64,000 nt of DNA. Origin: Mycobacterium bourgelatii (lineage in GTDB: Bacteria > Actinomycetota > Actinomycetes > Mycobacteriales > Mycobacteriaceae). The position numbers and the translations under genes were made by a program. Below the pieces are notes generated by a model that worked only from the letters and a program-made list of their open reading frames with translations, searched no databases and had not been told where the DNA came from. The stretch lies in NCBI RefSeq assembly GCF_010723575.1, contig NZ_BLKZ01000001.1, forward strand, positions 2,170,001 to 2,234,000, written 5' to 3'. Within the stretch, counting starts at the first letter, position 1, and every line of letters starts with the position of its first letter. This document shows, piece after piece, positions 26,533 to 34,887 of the stretch.

Positions 26533-27197
26533 GCAGATTGCCCTTTTTGCGCAAGTCATTCTTCGCCCGGGTCGCGGATCCGGTCGCGCGGGCTGCCCTG
26601 CGTACCGGATTGACGCCGGACGGCGCCACCATCATCGGCACCGTCGCCGCGGTGGCGGCCGCGCTGACGCTGTTCCCGATGGGCAAGCTGTTCATCGGCG
26701 GCTGCGTGCTCTGGTTCTTTACCGTGTTCGACATGCTCGACGGGGCCATGGCTCGCCAACAGGGCGGTGGCACCCGATTCGGCTCCGTACTGGACGCCAC
26801 CTGCGACCGGATCAGCGACGGCGCGGTGTTCTGCGGTCTGTTGTGGTGGATCGCGTTCCACATGCGTGACATGCCGCTGGTGGTGGCGACGTTGATCTGC
26901 CTGGTCACCTCGCAGGTGATCTCCTATATCAAGGCGCGGGCCGAAGCCAGCGGGCTGGACGGCGGCGGTGGCCTCATCGAACGGCCGGAGCGGTTGATCA
27001 TCGTGCTGGCGGCGGCCGGCATTTCTCAATTCCCGCTCATCGCCTGGCCGCCCGCGCTGCCGGTCGGCATGTGGCTGCTGGCGGTGGCCAGCGTCATCAC
27101 CTGTGGTCAGCGGTTGTGGACGGCGCGCAGCTCGGCCGGGGCCACCGACCGCTTGCCGCTGCCCGGGCCGAGCGAGCCCGGAAAGAGCCAGTCATGA
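26529..27197 (+). CDS. pgsA1: Phosphatidylinositol-phosphate synthase
   Basis: A 222-residue CDP-alcohol phosphotransferase with six hydrophobic spans. The family signature D-x2-DG-x2-AR-x8-G-x3-D-x3-D is complete: D68, D71, G72, A75, R76, G85, D89 and D93 (FDMLDGAMAR then GSVLDATCDR). It makes phosphatidylinositol phosphate from CDP-diacylglycerol and inositol phosphate in the membrane, the base of PIM, LM and LAM. GTG 26529 overlaps the preceding stop and its end overlaps patA (ATGA 27194). The M. tuberculosis orthologue is Rv2612c, which is essential. Confidence 0.95.
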   Translation: MSRLPFLRKSFFARVADPVARAALRTGLTPDGATIIGTVAAVAAALTLFPMGKLFIGGCVLWFFTVFDMLDGAMARQQGGGTRFGSVLDATCDRISDGAVFCGLLWWIAFHMRDMPLVVATLICLVTSQVISYIKARAEASGLDGGGGLIERPERLIIVLAAAGISQFPLIAWPPALPVGMWLLAVASVITCGQRLWTARSSAGATDRLPLPGPSEPGKSQS

Positions 27198-28192
27198 CCT
27201 ACACGTTTCCGGTTTTTGGACCTGGTGGGGGTCCGAATCGGGGGCTGGGTCTGTCGACGAGCCTGCAAATGCCCGGAAAGCTGCGCAGCTTTGTGACCGA
27301 GCGGGCGACCGACCGGTTGTATGCGGCCGGTTGGCTGGCGGTGCGGGCGCTGCCAGAGTTCGCCGCGCGCAACGCGTTCGACGCCGGCGCGCGGTACGCG
27401 GCCCGCAACGGCGGCCCGGAGCAACTGCGCAAGAACCTGGCCCGCGTCATCGGCACGTCGCCGGCGGGCGTGCCCGACTCGCTGATGCGGGCGTCGCTGG
27501 CGTCGTACGGCCGCTACTGGCGGGAGGCCTTTCGGCTGCCGACGATGGACCACGACGCGATCGCTCGTCACCTGGACCACGTGATCCAGGGGCTGGACAT
27601 TCTGGACGCGGCCCTGGCCGCCGGGCGCGGCGCGATCGTGGCGCTGCCGCACAGCGGTAACTGGGACATGGCCGGGGTGTGGGTAGCCCAGCGGCACGGG
27701 ACGTTCACCACCGTCGCCGAGCGGCTCAAACCCGAATCGCTGTACCGCCGTTTCATCGACTACCGCGAAGGCCTCGGTTTCGAGGTGCTGCCGTTGTCCG
27801 GTGGCCCACGACCACCCTTCGAGGTGCTGTGCGAGCGGCTGCGGGACAACCACATCGTGTGCCTGATGGCCGAGCGTGACCTGACCCGCACCGGCGTCGA
27901 GGTGGATTTCTTCGGCGAAGCCACCCGGATGCCCGCCGGGCCGGCCAAGCTGGCCATCGAAACCGGTGCCGCGCTGTTGCCGACGCACTGCTGGTTCGAG
28001 CCCGACGGTTGGGGTTTCCAGGTCTACTCGCCCCTGGACTGCAGCAGCGGCGACGTCCGGGCGATCACCCAGGCGATGGCCGACCAGTTCGCCGTCAACA
28101 TCGCCGCCCATCCCGAGGACTGGCACATGATGCAGCCGCAGTGGCTGTCCGACCTTTCCGAGGCTAAGCAGGCCCGCTTGAAGGAAGCTTGA
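27194..28192 (+). CDS. patA: PIM acyltransferase
   Basis: A 332-residue membrane-associated acyltransferase of the HtrB/LpxL type. The catalytic HSGNWD gives H153 and D158, with VTERLKPESLYRRFIDYRE-like segment seen as AERLKPESLYRRF and the CLMAERDLTRTG loop. It transfers palmitoyl to the 6-position of the mannose of PIM1/PIM2. ATG 27194 overlaps the pgsA1 stop; the first 25 residues are not conserved as I recall the M. tuberculosis protein (Rv2611c), so ATG 27269 is an alternative start. It ends in TGATG, overlapping pimA by one base. Confidence 0.92.
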   Translation: MTYTFPVFGPGGGPNRGLGLSTSLQMPGKLRSFVTERATDRLYAAGWLAVRALPEFAARNAFDAGARYAARNGGPEQLRKNLARVIGTSPAGVPDSLMRASLASYGRYWREAFRLPTMDHDAIARHLDHVIQGLDILDAALAAGRGAIVALPHSGNWDMAGVWVAQRHGTFTTVAERLKPESLYRRFIDYREGLGFEVLPLSGGPRPPFEVLCERLRDNHIVCLMAERDLTRTGVEVDFFGEATRMPAGPAKLAIETGAALLPTHCWFEPDGWGFQVYSPLDCSSGDVRAITQAMADQFAVNIAAHPEDWHMMQPQWLSDLSEAKQARLKEA

Positions 28193-29316
28193 TGCGGATC
28201 GGGATGGTCTGTCCCTACTCGTTCGACGTGCCGGGCGGGGTACAGGCCCACGTTCTGCAGCTGGCCGAGGTCATGCGCGGCCGCGGCCACGAGGTGAGCG
28301 TGTTGGCGCCGGTGTCGCCGCACGCCTCGCTGCCCGACTACGTCGTCTCCGCCGGCAAGGCCATCCCCATTCCCTACAACGGCTCGGTCGCCCGGCTGCG
28401 GTTCGGCCCGGCGACCCATCGCAAGGTCAAGAAATGGCTGTCGGAAGGCGATTTCGACGTGCTGCACCTGCACGAGCCGAACGCGCCGAGCCTGTCCATG
28501 CTGGCCCTGAACATCGCCGAGGGGCCGATCGTGGCTACCTTCCACACCTCGACCACCAAGTCGCTGACACTGACGGTGTTCGGCGGCATCCTGCGACCGA
28601 TGCACGAGAAGATCGTCGGTCGGATCGCGGTGTCCGACCTGGCCCGCCGCTGGCAGATGGAAGCGCTGGGCTCCGACGCGGTGGAGATTCCCAACGGGGT
28701 CGACGTCGATGCGTTCGCCTCGGCGTCGCCGCTGGAGGGATATCCGCGACCGGGCAAGACGGTGCTGTTCCTGGGCCGCTACGACGAGCCGCGCAAAGGA
28801 ATGTCGGTCCTGCTCGAGGCCATGCCCACGGTGGTGCAACGCTTCCCCGATGTGCAGCTGCTGATCGTCGGCCGCGGCGACGAGGACGAATTGCGGCGCC
28901 AGGCAAGCGCTTTCGTGGAACATGTGCGTTTCCTCGGGCAGGTCGACGATGCGGGCAAGGCGTCGGCCATGCGCAGCGCCGACGTCTACTGCGCGCCCAA
29001 CACCGGCGGCGAAAGCTTCGGCATCGTGCTGGTCGAGGCGATGGCCGCGGGCACCCCGGTGGTCGCCAGCGACCTGGATGCCTTCCGGCGCGTACTGCGC
29101 GACGGGGAGTGCGGCTGCCTGGTGCCCGTCGAAGACGGTGCCGCGCTGGCCCAAGCCCTCACCACCGTGTTGGAAGATGAGGCGCTGCGCGAGCGCTACG
29201 TGGCGGCCGGGTCGGAGGCGGTGCGCCGTTACGACTGGTCGGTGGTGGCCACCCAGATCACGCGGGTGTACGAGACGGTCGCCGGCTCGGGCGCCAAAGT
29301 TCAGGTAGCCAGCTAG
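28192..29316 (+). CDS. pimA: Phosphatidylinositol mannosyltransferase
   Basis: A 374-residue GT-B fold, GT4 family enzyme that adds the first mannose from GDP-mannose to phosphatidylinositol at the cytosolic face of the membrane. MRIGMVCPYSFDVPGGVQAH opens the N-terminal domain with the Gly-rich loop, LHLHEPNAPS and ATFHTSTTKS follow, then FLGRYDEPRKG, and the E-x7-E motif lies in GGESFGIVLVEAMAAG. Basic residues in the KVKKW region fit membrane docking. It starts at ATG 28192 overlapping patA. The M. tuberculosis orthologue is Rv2610c. Confidence 0.96.
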   Translation: MRIGMVCPYSFDVPGGVQAHVLQLAEVMRGRGHEVSVLAPVSPHASLPDYVVSAGKAIPIPYNGSVARLRFGPATHRKVKKWLSEGDFDVLHLHEPNAPSLSMLALNIAEGPIVATFHTSTTKSLTLTVFGGILRPMHEKIVGRIAVSDLARRWQMEALGSDAVEIPNGVDVDAFASASPLEGYPRPGKTVLFLGRYDEPRKGMSVLLEAMPTVVQRFPDVQLLIVGRGDEDELRRQASAFVEHVRFLGQVDDAGKASAMRSADVYCAPNTGGESFGIVLVEAMAAGTPVVASDLDAFRRVLRDGECGCLVPVEDGAALAQALTTVLEDEALRERYVAAGSEAVRRYDWSVVATQITRVYETVAGSGAKVQVAS

Positions 29317-30395
29317 TGACGTCGGCCACGATCGCCCTCATCGGCGTCGCGGTGGTGCTGTTCGTGCTGCTGGCGGGGTTCGGCGCGTGGAGCTATCAGA
29401 CGGCCAACCGGCTGAACCGACTGAACGTGCGCTACGACCTGTCCTGGCAGGCGTTGGACAGTGCGCTGGCGCGCCGGGCGGTGGTGGCGCGGGCGGTGGC
29501 GATCGACGCGTACGGGGGCGGCGCCAGCGCCAGTTCGGAGGGCAGGCGGTTGGCGGCGTTGGCCGACGCCGCCGAACGCGCGCCCCGGCATCTGCGTGAG
29601 GCGGCCGAAAACGAGCTGTCGGCCGCGCTGGCCATGGTGGATCCGGCATCGCTGCCGTCGGCGCTGATCGCGGAACTGGCCGACGCCGAGGCGCGGGTGT
29701 TGCTCGCGCGTCGCTTTCACAACGACGCGGTCCGCGACACCCTGGCACTGGGCGCGCGTCCCCTGGTGCGCAAGCTGCACCTGGGTGGAACCGCAACGCT
29801 GCCCAGCTATTTCGAGATAGCCGAGCGCCCGCACGGGTTGACGCACAGCGACAGTGGCGTGGTCAGCCACCGCACGTCGGCGCGGGTGGTGCTGCTCGAC
29901 GAGACCGGCGCCGTGCTGCTGCTGTCCGGGTCGGATCCGGCGATCACCGACGGCAGCGCGCCGAAATGGTGGTTCACCGTCGGCGGAGAAGTGCGCGAGG
30001 GCGAGGAGTTGGCCGAGGCCGCCGCCCGTGAGCTGGCCGAAGAGACGGGCCTGCGGGTGGATCCGGCGGAGTTGATCGGGCCCGTTTGGCGACGTGACGA
30101 GGTCTTCGAGTTCAACGGGTCGGTGATCGACAGCGAGGAGTTCTACCTGGTGTACCGCACGCGGCGGTTCGAGCCGTCCATCGCGGGGCGCAGCGAGCTG
30201 GAACGACGCTATATTCACGGCGCTCGGTGGTGTGGTGCCGGGGATATCGCGGACTTGGTGGCCGGCGGGGAACTGGTCTATCCCCTGCAACTGGGCGAGT
30301 TGTTGCCGGCGGCCAACCGGCTGGCGGATGGCGCGGAGGCGGCGCCCGACGGCGTGGAATCGGGTGCCGCTGGTAGGCCGCAGTCCATACGGTGA
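29316..30395 (+). CDS. Membrane-anchored Nudix hydrolase (Rv2609c-like)
   Basis: A 359-residue protein. It has one N-terminal membrane span (about 5-27), a helical region (about 30-165), and a Nudix domain. The Nudix box matches G-x5-E-x7-RE-L-x-EE-x-G-L in two pieces, GGEVREGEELAEAA and ARELAEETGL (about 223-246), so it binds divalent metal and hydrolyses a nucleoside diphosphate derivative. GTG 29316 shares its first base with the pimA stop. It ends the thrS-pimA operon. A link to sugar nucleotides such as GDP-mannose is tempting from context but unproven. Confidence 0.87.
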   Translation: MTSATIALIGVAVVLFVLLAGFGAWSYQTANRLNRLNVRYDLSWQALDSALARRAVVARAVAIDAYGGGASASSEGRRLAALADAAERAPRHLREAAENELSAALAMVDPASLPSALIAELADAEARVLLARRFHNDAVRDTLALGARPLVRKLHLGGTATLPSYFEIAERPHGLTHSDSGVVSHRTSARVVLLDETGAVLLLSGSDPAITDGSAPKWWFTVGGEVREGEELAEAAARELAEETGLRVDPAELIGPVWRRDEVFEFNGSVIDSEEFYLVYRTRRFEPSIAGRSELERRYIHGARWCGAGDIADLVAGGELVYPLQLGELLPAANRLADGAEAAPDGVESGAAGRPQSIR

Positions 30396-30537
30396 TCCGA
30401 GCGGGCGGACGCCGCCGGTGCAGAAGGCGACGGTGTCGTCGTGCGATAAGCCCGAGCAGCGGCCAACGCCGAACGAATGCACTAACGGACCAGGAATGCG
30501 CCTGGAATAAGCATTTCAGGAATGTGCATAGAGCAAC

Positions 30538-30545
30538 CCATTATG
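30538..30545. repeat. Left 8-bp target-site duplication CCATTATG
   Basis: CCATTATG directly left of the element at 30538-30545 is repeated exactly at 32801-32808 on its right. Eight bases is the usual duplication length for ISL3-family transposition. Confidence 0.9.
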
Positions 30546-30570
30546 GGCTCTTCGCAGATGAGGGTGTAGG
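30546..30570 (+). repeat. Left terminal inverted repeat of the IS element
   Basis: The outer 25 bases match the reverse complement of 32776-32800 at 24 positions. The terminal GGCTCTTCGC is characteristic of ISL3-family ends. Confidence 0.9.
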
Positions 30571-30655
30571 GGTTGTCGGCGCGTCGTTGCCGGGATAGGG
30601 GTCGAGGTCTCTCGAAGATGGAGGTTCTCACGCCACCCATCCGAAAGACCTCGAC

Positions 30656-31977
30656 GTGCCCAACGCTACCGGTGGGGCGGGCTTCGCCTGCGCTGACCTC
30701 ACGACTTTCTGCCGCCTCGATGAGCTCGGGTTGGAGGTGACCGGCCAGCACCTCGCTGATGATCGCGCGGTGCTGGCGTGCAGGCTCGTCGAAGAGGATC
30801 GGTGGTGCCGGCGCTGCGGCGAGGAAGGCAGTCCGCGTGACAGCATCACCCGTCGGCTTGCCCACGAGCCGTTCGGGTGGCGGCCGACCACGCTGCTGGT
30901 GACGGTCCGCCGCTACCGGTGCGCCGGATGCGCTCATGTGTGGCGCCAAGACACCAGCAAGGCCGCCGAACCACGCGCCAAGCTGTCCCGGCGAGCGCTG
31001 CGGTGGGCACTGGAAGCCCTTGTCTGCCAGCACCTGACGGTGGCCCGGCTCGCCGAAGCCCTGGCGGTGTCGTGGAACACCGCCAACAACGCCGTGCTCG
31101 CCGAAGGCCAGCGGGTGCTGATCGCCGACCCGACCCGCTTCGACGGCGTGGCGGTGATCGGCGTCGATGAGCATGTCTGGCGCCACACCCGCCGCGGCGA
31201 CAAGTACGTCACCGTCATCATCGACCTCACCCCAGTACGGGATGGGACTGGTCCGGCCCGGCTGCTCGATATGATCGAGGGGCGCTCCAAGAAGTCGTTC
31301 GCCGACTGGCTGGCCCAGCGGCCACAGGACTGGCGTGATGGCGTGGACGTCGTTGCCATGGATGGCTTCTCCGGGTTCAAGACCGCCACCGCTGAAGAGC
31401 TACCTGAGGCAGCCACGGTGATGGATCCCTTCCATGTGGTGCGCCTGGCCGGTAACGCCCTCGACGAATGCCGGCGTCGCGTGCAGTTGGACACCTGTGG
31501 GCACCGCGGCCGCAAGACCGACCCGCTGTATGCCTGCCGACGCACCCTGCACACCGGTGCCGATCTGCTCACCGACCGCCAGAAAGCCCGACTGGCGGCG
31601 TTGTTCGCCGTCGACACCCACGCCGAGGTCGAAGCCACCTGGCAGATGTATCAGCGCACCGTAGCCGCCTACCGAGAGCCCGATCGTAAGAAAGGCCGCA
31701 CCATGATGGCAGCGCTGATCACCACGCTGAGCACCGGCGTTCCCAGGCCTCTGCAGGAACTGATCACCCTCGGCGCACCCTGACCAAGCGCGCCGCCGAC
31801 GTGCTGGCCTACTTCGACCGGCCCGGCACCAGCAACGGCCCAACCGAAGCCATCAACGGTCGCCTCGAACACCTGCGCGGCTCCGCCCTGGGCTTTCGCA
31901 ACCTGTCCCACTACATCGCCCGATCCCTGCTCGAGACCGGCGGATTCAGACCCCAGCTCCTTGGACCTCGGCAGTGA
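30656..31977 (+). pseudogene. tnpA: ISL3-family transposase (TnpA), one-base frameshift near the C-terminus
   Basis: The frame from GTG 30656 encodes a zinc-finger N-terminus (CRLVEEDRWCRRCG, YRCAGCAHVWRQ), an HTH and the DDE domain with VIGVDEHVWRHTRRG and VVAMDGFSGFKTA. It ends prematurely at 31783 after ELITLGAP. The family C-terminus continues in another frame: TLTKRAADVLAYFD, TSNGPTEAINGRLEHLRG (with the catalytic Glu) and YIARSLLETGGFRPQ, to TGA 31975-31977. One C is missing near 31773-31779, where LGRTL is expected. As read, the protein loses the DDE glutamate and should be inactive. Confidence 0.88.
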
Positions 31978-31984
31978 AGAGTCC

Positions 31985-32737
31985 TCAACGCGTATTCAAC
32001 ACGGCCAGAGCGTCATTGGTCTCGGCCACCGAGAAACGATCGGGGTGCCAGTCTCGGGGCAGCCAGTCCCGCATCTCCTGCGCACCCAGCCCCATCGGCG
32101 TTGCCCGCGGGTCGTACCCGCCACGAACCCACGCAGCCAATTCCTCATAGCCGCCCAGCCCACCACAATCCTCCGGCGGGCAGGCCATCCTGCCCGTCAG
32201 GCACACAGGAGCCGAAGGTGGATCATCGAGAACGTCTTCGACCACCAGCACGTGCTCCCATCCATCGCCGAAGTCGTAGTCATAGAACAACCGCTCACCC
32301 TTATCGGAGACCACCTGATCGAGCCGCACGCTGTCCTCGACGACACCGTCGTCGCCTTCGCTGAGATCAAACCCAGTGACGAAGTAGGCACGCCTACGCC
32401 GGTCCCCCCCGACACCGAACTTATGCAGATGACCGTCCTGCCAACCCATCGCCGCCTGCAGCACGACATGCAGCTCATCGAGCATGAGATCGCCCGGCAG
32501 GACCAGACGACGCCAAATCGGCGGCTTGGCGTACATCAGGTCCACCCGGACCCGGAAACCCCGCACACGCTCCGGCACAGCCCGCACCTCGGGCGTTGGC
32601 TCATCGAACACTCCCGCGAACACATCCCGGCCAGCACCGGCAATCAGCTTCTGCAGCATCGACAGGTCCACAATGCCCCCCGGCACCCCGCTCTTCCTCT
32701 TAAGCTTCCGCTTCTTCTCCGGCACGCCCCCAGTCAA
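31985..32737 (-). CDS. Plasmid pRiA4b Orf3-like protein (IS1096 TnpR-like passenger)
   Basis: A 250-residue protein with the pRiA4b-Orf3 domain at about 60-215: LMYAKPPIWRRLVLPGDL, AAMGWQDGHLHKF, YDYDFGDGWEHVLVVE and CPPEDCGGLGGYEEL. A Lys/Arg-rich N-terminus (residues 8-15) precedes it. In IS1096 the corresponding frame was named tnpR, but the domain has no resemblance to site-specific recombinases and its role in transposition is not known. It is wholly inside the element, converging on the transposase with 7 bases between stops. Confidence 0.88.
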   Translation of the reverse strand: MTGGVPEKKRKLKRKSGVPGGIVDLSMLQKLIAGAGRDVFAGVFDEPTPEVRAVPERVRGFRVRVDLMYAKPPIWRRLVLPGDLMLDELHVVLQAAMGWQDGHLHKFGVGGDRRRRAYFVTGFDLSEGDDGVVEDSVRLDQVVSDKGERLFYDYDFGDGWEHVLVVEDVLDDPPSAPVCLTGRMACPPEDCGGLGGYEELAAWVRGGYDPRATPMGLGAQEMRDWLPRDWHPDRFSVAETNDALAVLNTR

Positions 32738-32775
32738 CCAGACACCCCAATCACCGGCCGAAAACAGTTGACCGT

Positions 32776-32800
32776 CCTACACCCTCAACTGCGAAGAGCC
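32776..32800 (-). repeat. Right terminal inverted repeat of the IS element
   Basis: The reverse complement begins GGCTCTTCGCAGTTGAGGG and matches the left end at 24 of 25 positions. It lies 38 bases upstream of the passenger gene start. Confidence 0.9.
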
Positions 32801-32808
32801 CCATTATG
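32801..32808. repeat. Right 8-bp target-site duplication CCATTATG
   Basis: Exact copy of 30538-30545, marking the right junction of the insertion. Confidence 0.9.
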
Positions 32809-32900
32809 GATATTCGGTATTCAAAAATTTGGGCCGTAACTAATTGGCTTTGCCGCCCGTCTGCCACAGCCACCACGGATCCACGTCCGGCCGGGTGACC

Positions 32901-32926
32901 TGTGTGTGTGTGTGTGTGTGTGTGTG
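32901..32926. repeat. (TG)13 dinucleotide microsatellite
   Basis: Thirteen uninterrupted TG pairs lie in the 186-base gap between the IS element and the stop of the PPE gene. Long dinucleotide runs are rare in mycobacterial genomes and prone to slippage. It is 3' to the PPE gene and codes for nothing credible; in the PPE transcript it would read as a CA run just after the stop codon. Confidence 0.95.
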
Positions 32927-32987
32927 GCAGACCCTGCGGAGAGCCCCGATCGGCGAGCCGTCGCCGCGCCCACGAATGGGCCAAGCG

Positions 32988-34763
32988 TTACCCGATCTGT
33001 GCTCGCAGGCCAGACAACGCGTCGTTGACTCCTTGCGCAGCGCCCTCCTGCAGCTGCACGGCAAGTGCGCCCCAATCGACGCTGGGGAAGAGGCCGAACG
33101 GCTGCGGGATGTCCTGATATGCGGTGCGGTCGTAGCCCAGTTCGACGAGAATTCGCAAGTTTGGCTGGATCAGGTCGGCCAGCGGGTCGCCAATCAGCGG
33201 GATGGCCCGCAGCGGGTACAGCAACGGCAGATCATGGGTGGGAATCAGGATGTACGTGGTCAGCACGTCCGACGAGGACACCGGCTGTATTACACCCGAT
33301 GAAATACCGGGAGGTGTCGGAATCAATCCAGAATGCAGGAAAAGGATGCCCGCCAGGGCGTTGGCGGTTGAGAAGATGTTCAGCGGATATCTGGGGAAGT
33401 CGCTGACACCGTCGTATTGGGTCGAGTAGTCGAATGCCGGATAAATGGACGAAGGCGTCGCGCCGGTGAAGCTGAGACCAATCTCCGGTATGGCGAAAGA
33501 GCCGAAACGCGCAAAAATACCGCCGTCGGGCCGGCCGGGATTACCGGTCAACGCAAAAGACAATTCGTCGATGCCCGGACGGAGAATTTCGGGTATCGAT
33601 TGCAGATAGCGCATTTCCTGGGCGGCGATCATCGCGCCCTGGGAGACGCCGAACACGACGACCTCGTTTCCCAGCGCGTGCTGCGCCATGATCGCGGCGT
33701 GCAGGTTCGCGACGCCCTGGGCCACTGACGCGTCAAAGGTCAAGGTATCCAGCCCGGTGAAGGGGAAGAACTTCGACGGTGTCTCGAGTACTTGTGCGGT
33801 GTAACCGGGATGGAAGGGGCTGATGAAATGCGCCGCGTATTCCAGTAAGGCGACCTTGACGGGCACGAACGAATCGGTGCCACCCACGACTAGCGCCGTT
33901 ACTCCAGGGCCGCCGTCTCCCACCACCAAGAAGGGAGGGCCGTCACCACCGGTTTTCCCGAGGCCGATCTGTCCGTTGCCGGTGATGTTGGCGCCAATAT
34001 TCCAGTTGCCGATATTGCCGAATCCGATGTTTCGGTCACCGGTATTCAGGAAGCCGATGTTGCCGTTGCCGACATTGCCGTTGCCGATGTTTCCATTACC
34101 GACGTTTCCGTTTCCGATGTTGTTGACGCCGATATTTCCGTTGCCCACATTGAAGGTGCCGGTCTGCAAATCCACGCTGATCGGCGGGAGCCCGGCAGCG
34201 GCGTAAGCGTGAGCCGCCTGCTCGCGCACGTTGCGCAACAACTGCTGCAAACCCTCTTGGAATGGCGGCAGTTGGGCGACCGCCGCCGACGCGCTGGCGT
34301 GGTAGCCCAACATGGCAGCCACGTCCTGCGCCCACATCTGCTCGTATTCGGCTTCGGCGGCCGCGATGGCTGGGGTGTTCTGGCCGAATAGGTTGGACCG
34401 CACCAGTGCGACCACCTGATTCTTGTTGGCCGCGATCAGCGCGGGATGCACAACCGCGGCCCGAACCGCATCGAACGCGTCGACCACGAGCCGCGCTTGG
34501 CCGGCCGCCTGCTCGGCCTGGCGGGCCGCTGTGTTCAACCACCCCACATAGGGATCGGCCGCGTGCGTCATGGCTTGCGCCGTCGCGCCTTGCCAGGCCT
34601 CGTTCGCCAATCCCGAGGTGACCGCGGCAAATGAACTGGCGGTCGCGGACAAGTGCTCAGCGAGCCCATTCCATGCCGCCGCCGCAGAAAGCATCGAGCC
34701 CGGCCCCGCCCCAGCGAAGATGCGGGCTGAATTTAACTCCGGCGGCAATACGGTGAAATTCAG
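32988..34763 (-). CDS. PPE family protein with MPTR segment and PE-PPE hydrolase domain (PPE42-like)
   Basis: About 591 residues. The PPE domain (about 1-175) opens NFTVLPPELNSARIFAGAG; a short MPTR part follows (GNGNIGVNNIGNGNVG type, about 205-270); then a PE-PPE serine-hydrolase domain with GVSQG as the nucleophile elbow near residue 371. The position between the pimA and pdxS groups matches M. tuberculosis PPE42 (Rv2608), and the sequence as I recall is similar. No ATG or GTG precedes the conserved start: in frame are only CTG 34769, CTG 34763 and TTG 34748, with TAA at 34770-34772. CTG 34763, nine bases after AGGA, is the best choice. Exported by ESX-5 presumably. Confidence 0.9.
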   Translation of the reverse strand: MNFTVLPPELNSARIFAGAGPGSMLSAAAAWNGLAEHLSATASSFAAVTSGLANEAWQGATAQAMTHAADPYVGWLNTAARQAEQAAGQARLVVDAFDAVRAAVVHPALIAANKNQVVALVRSNLFGQNTPAIAAAEAEYEQMWAQDVAAMLGYHASASAAVAQLPPFQEGLQQLLRNVREQAAHAYAAAGLPPISVDLQTGTFNVGNGNIGVNNIGNGNVGNGNIGNGNVGNGNIGFLNTGDRNIGFGNIGNWNIGANITGNGQIGLGKTGGDGPPFLVVGDGGPGVTALVVGGTDSFVPVKVALLEYAAHFISPFHPGYTAQVLETPSKFFPFTGLDTLTFDASVAQGVANLHAAIMAQHALGNEVVVFGVSQGAMIAAQEMRYLQSIPEILRPGIDELSFALTGNPGRPDGGIFARFGSFAIPEIGLSFTGATPSSIYPAFDYSTQYDGVSDFPRYPLNIFSTANALAGILFLHSGLIPTPPGISSGVIQPVSSSDVLTTYILIPTHDLPLLYPLRAIPLIGDPLADLIQPNLRILVELGYDRTAYQDIPQPFGLFPSVDWGALAVQLQEGAAQGVNDALSGLRAQIG

Positions 34764-34887
34764 TGCCAGTTATCCTTTCGCTTCCTGGACCATATGAACA
34801 ACTACCACGGTTCACAAGGCCGGAGGCGGAAAACTCCTTTGTTGGGCGGCACTAGACTGGTACCGCAGCGAACAGCGAAGGAGAGCA

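Larger units (their letters stand above)
30546..32800 (+). mobile_element. IS1096-like element (ISL3 family), 2255 bp
   Basis: The element is bounded by inverted repeats of 25 bases with one mismatch: 30546-30570 and 32776-32800, both starting GGCTCTTCGCAG then (A or T) TGAGGGTGTAGG. An exact 8-base target duplication flanks it. It carries a transposase gene on the plus strand and a pRiA4b-Orf3-type gene on the minus strand, the same two-gene plan and size as IS1096 of M. smegmatis (tnpA and tnpR). It sits between the convergent Nudix and PPE genes and disrupts neither. The intact ends and duplication indicate recent insertion, but the transposase is frameshifted. Confidence 0.93.

Noticed and set aside
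31781..31783. Programmed frameshift in the transposase
   Set aside because: No slippery heptamer is evident, and family members read through LGRTL in one frame; a simple base loss is more likely.
33823..34206. Plus-strand frame rich in PLP repeats within the PPE gene
   Set aside because: It is the reverse reading of MPTR pentapeptide codons of the PPE gene.
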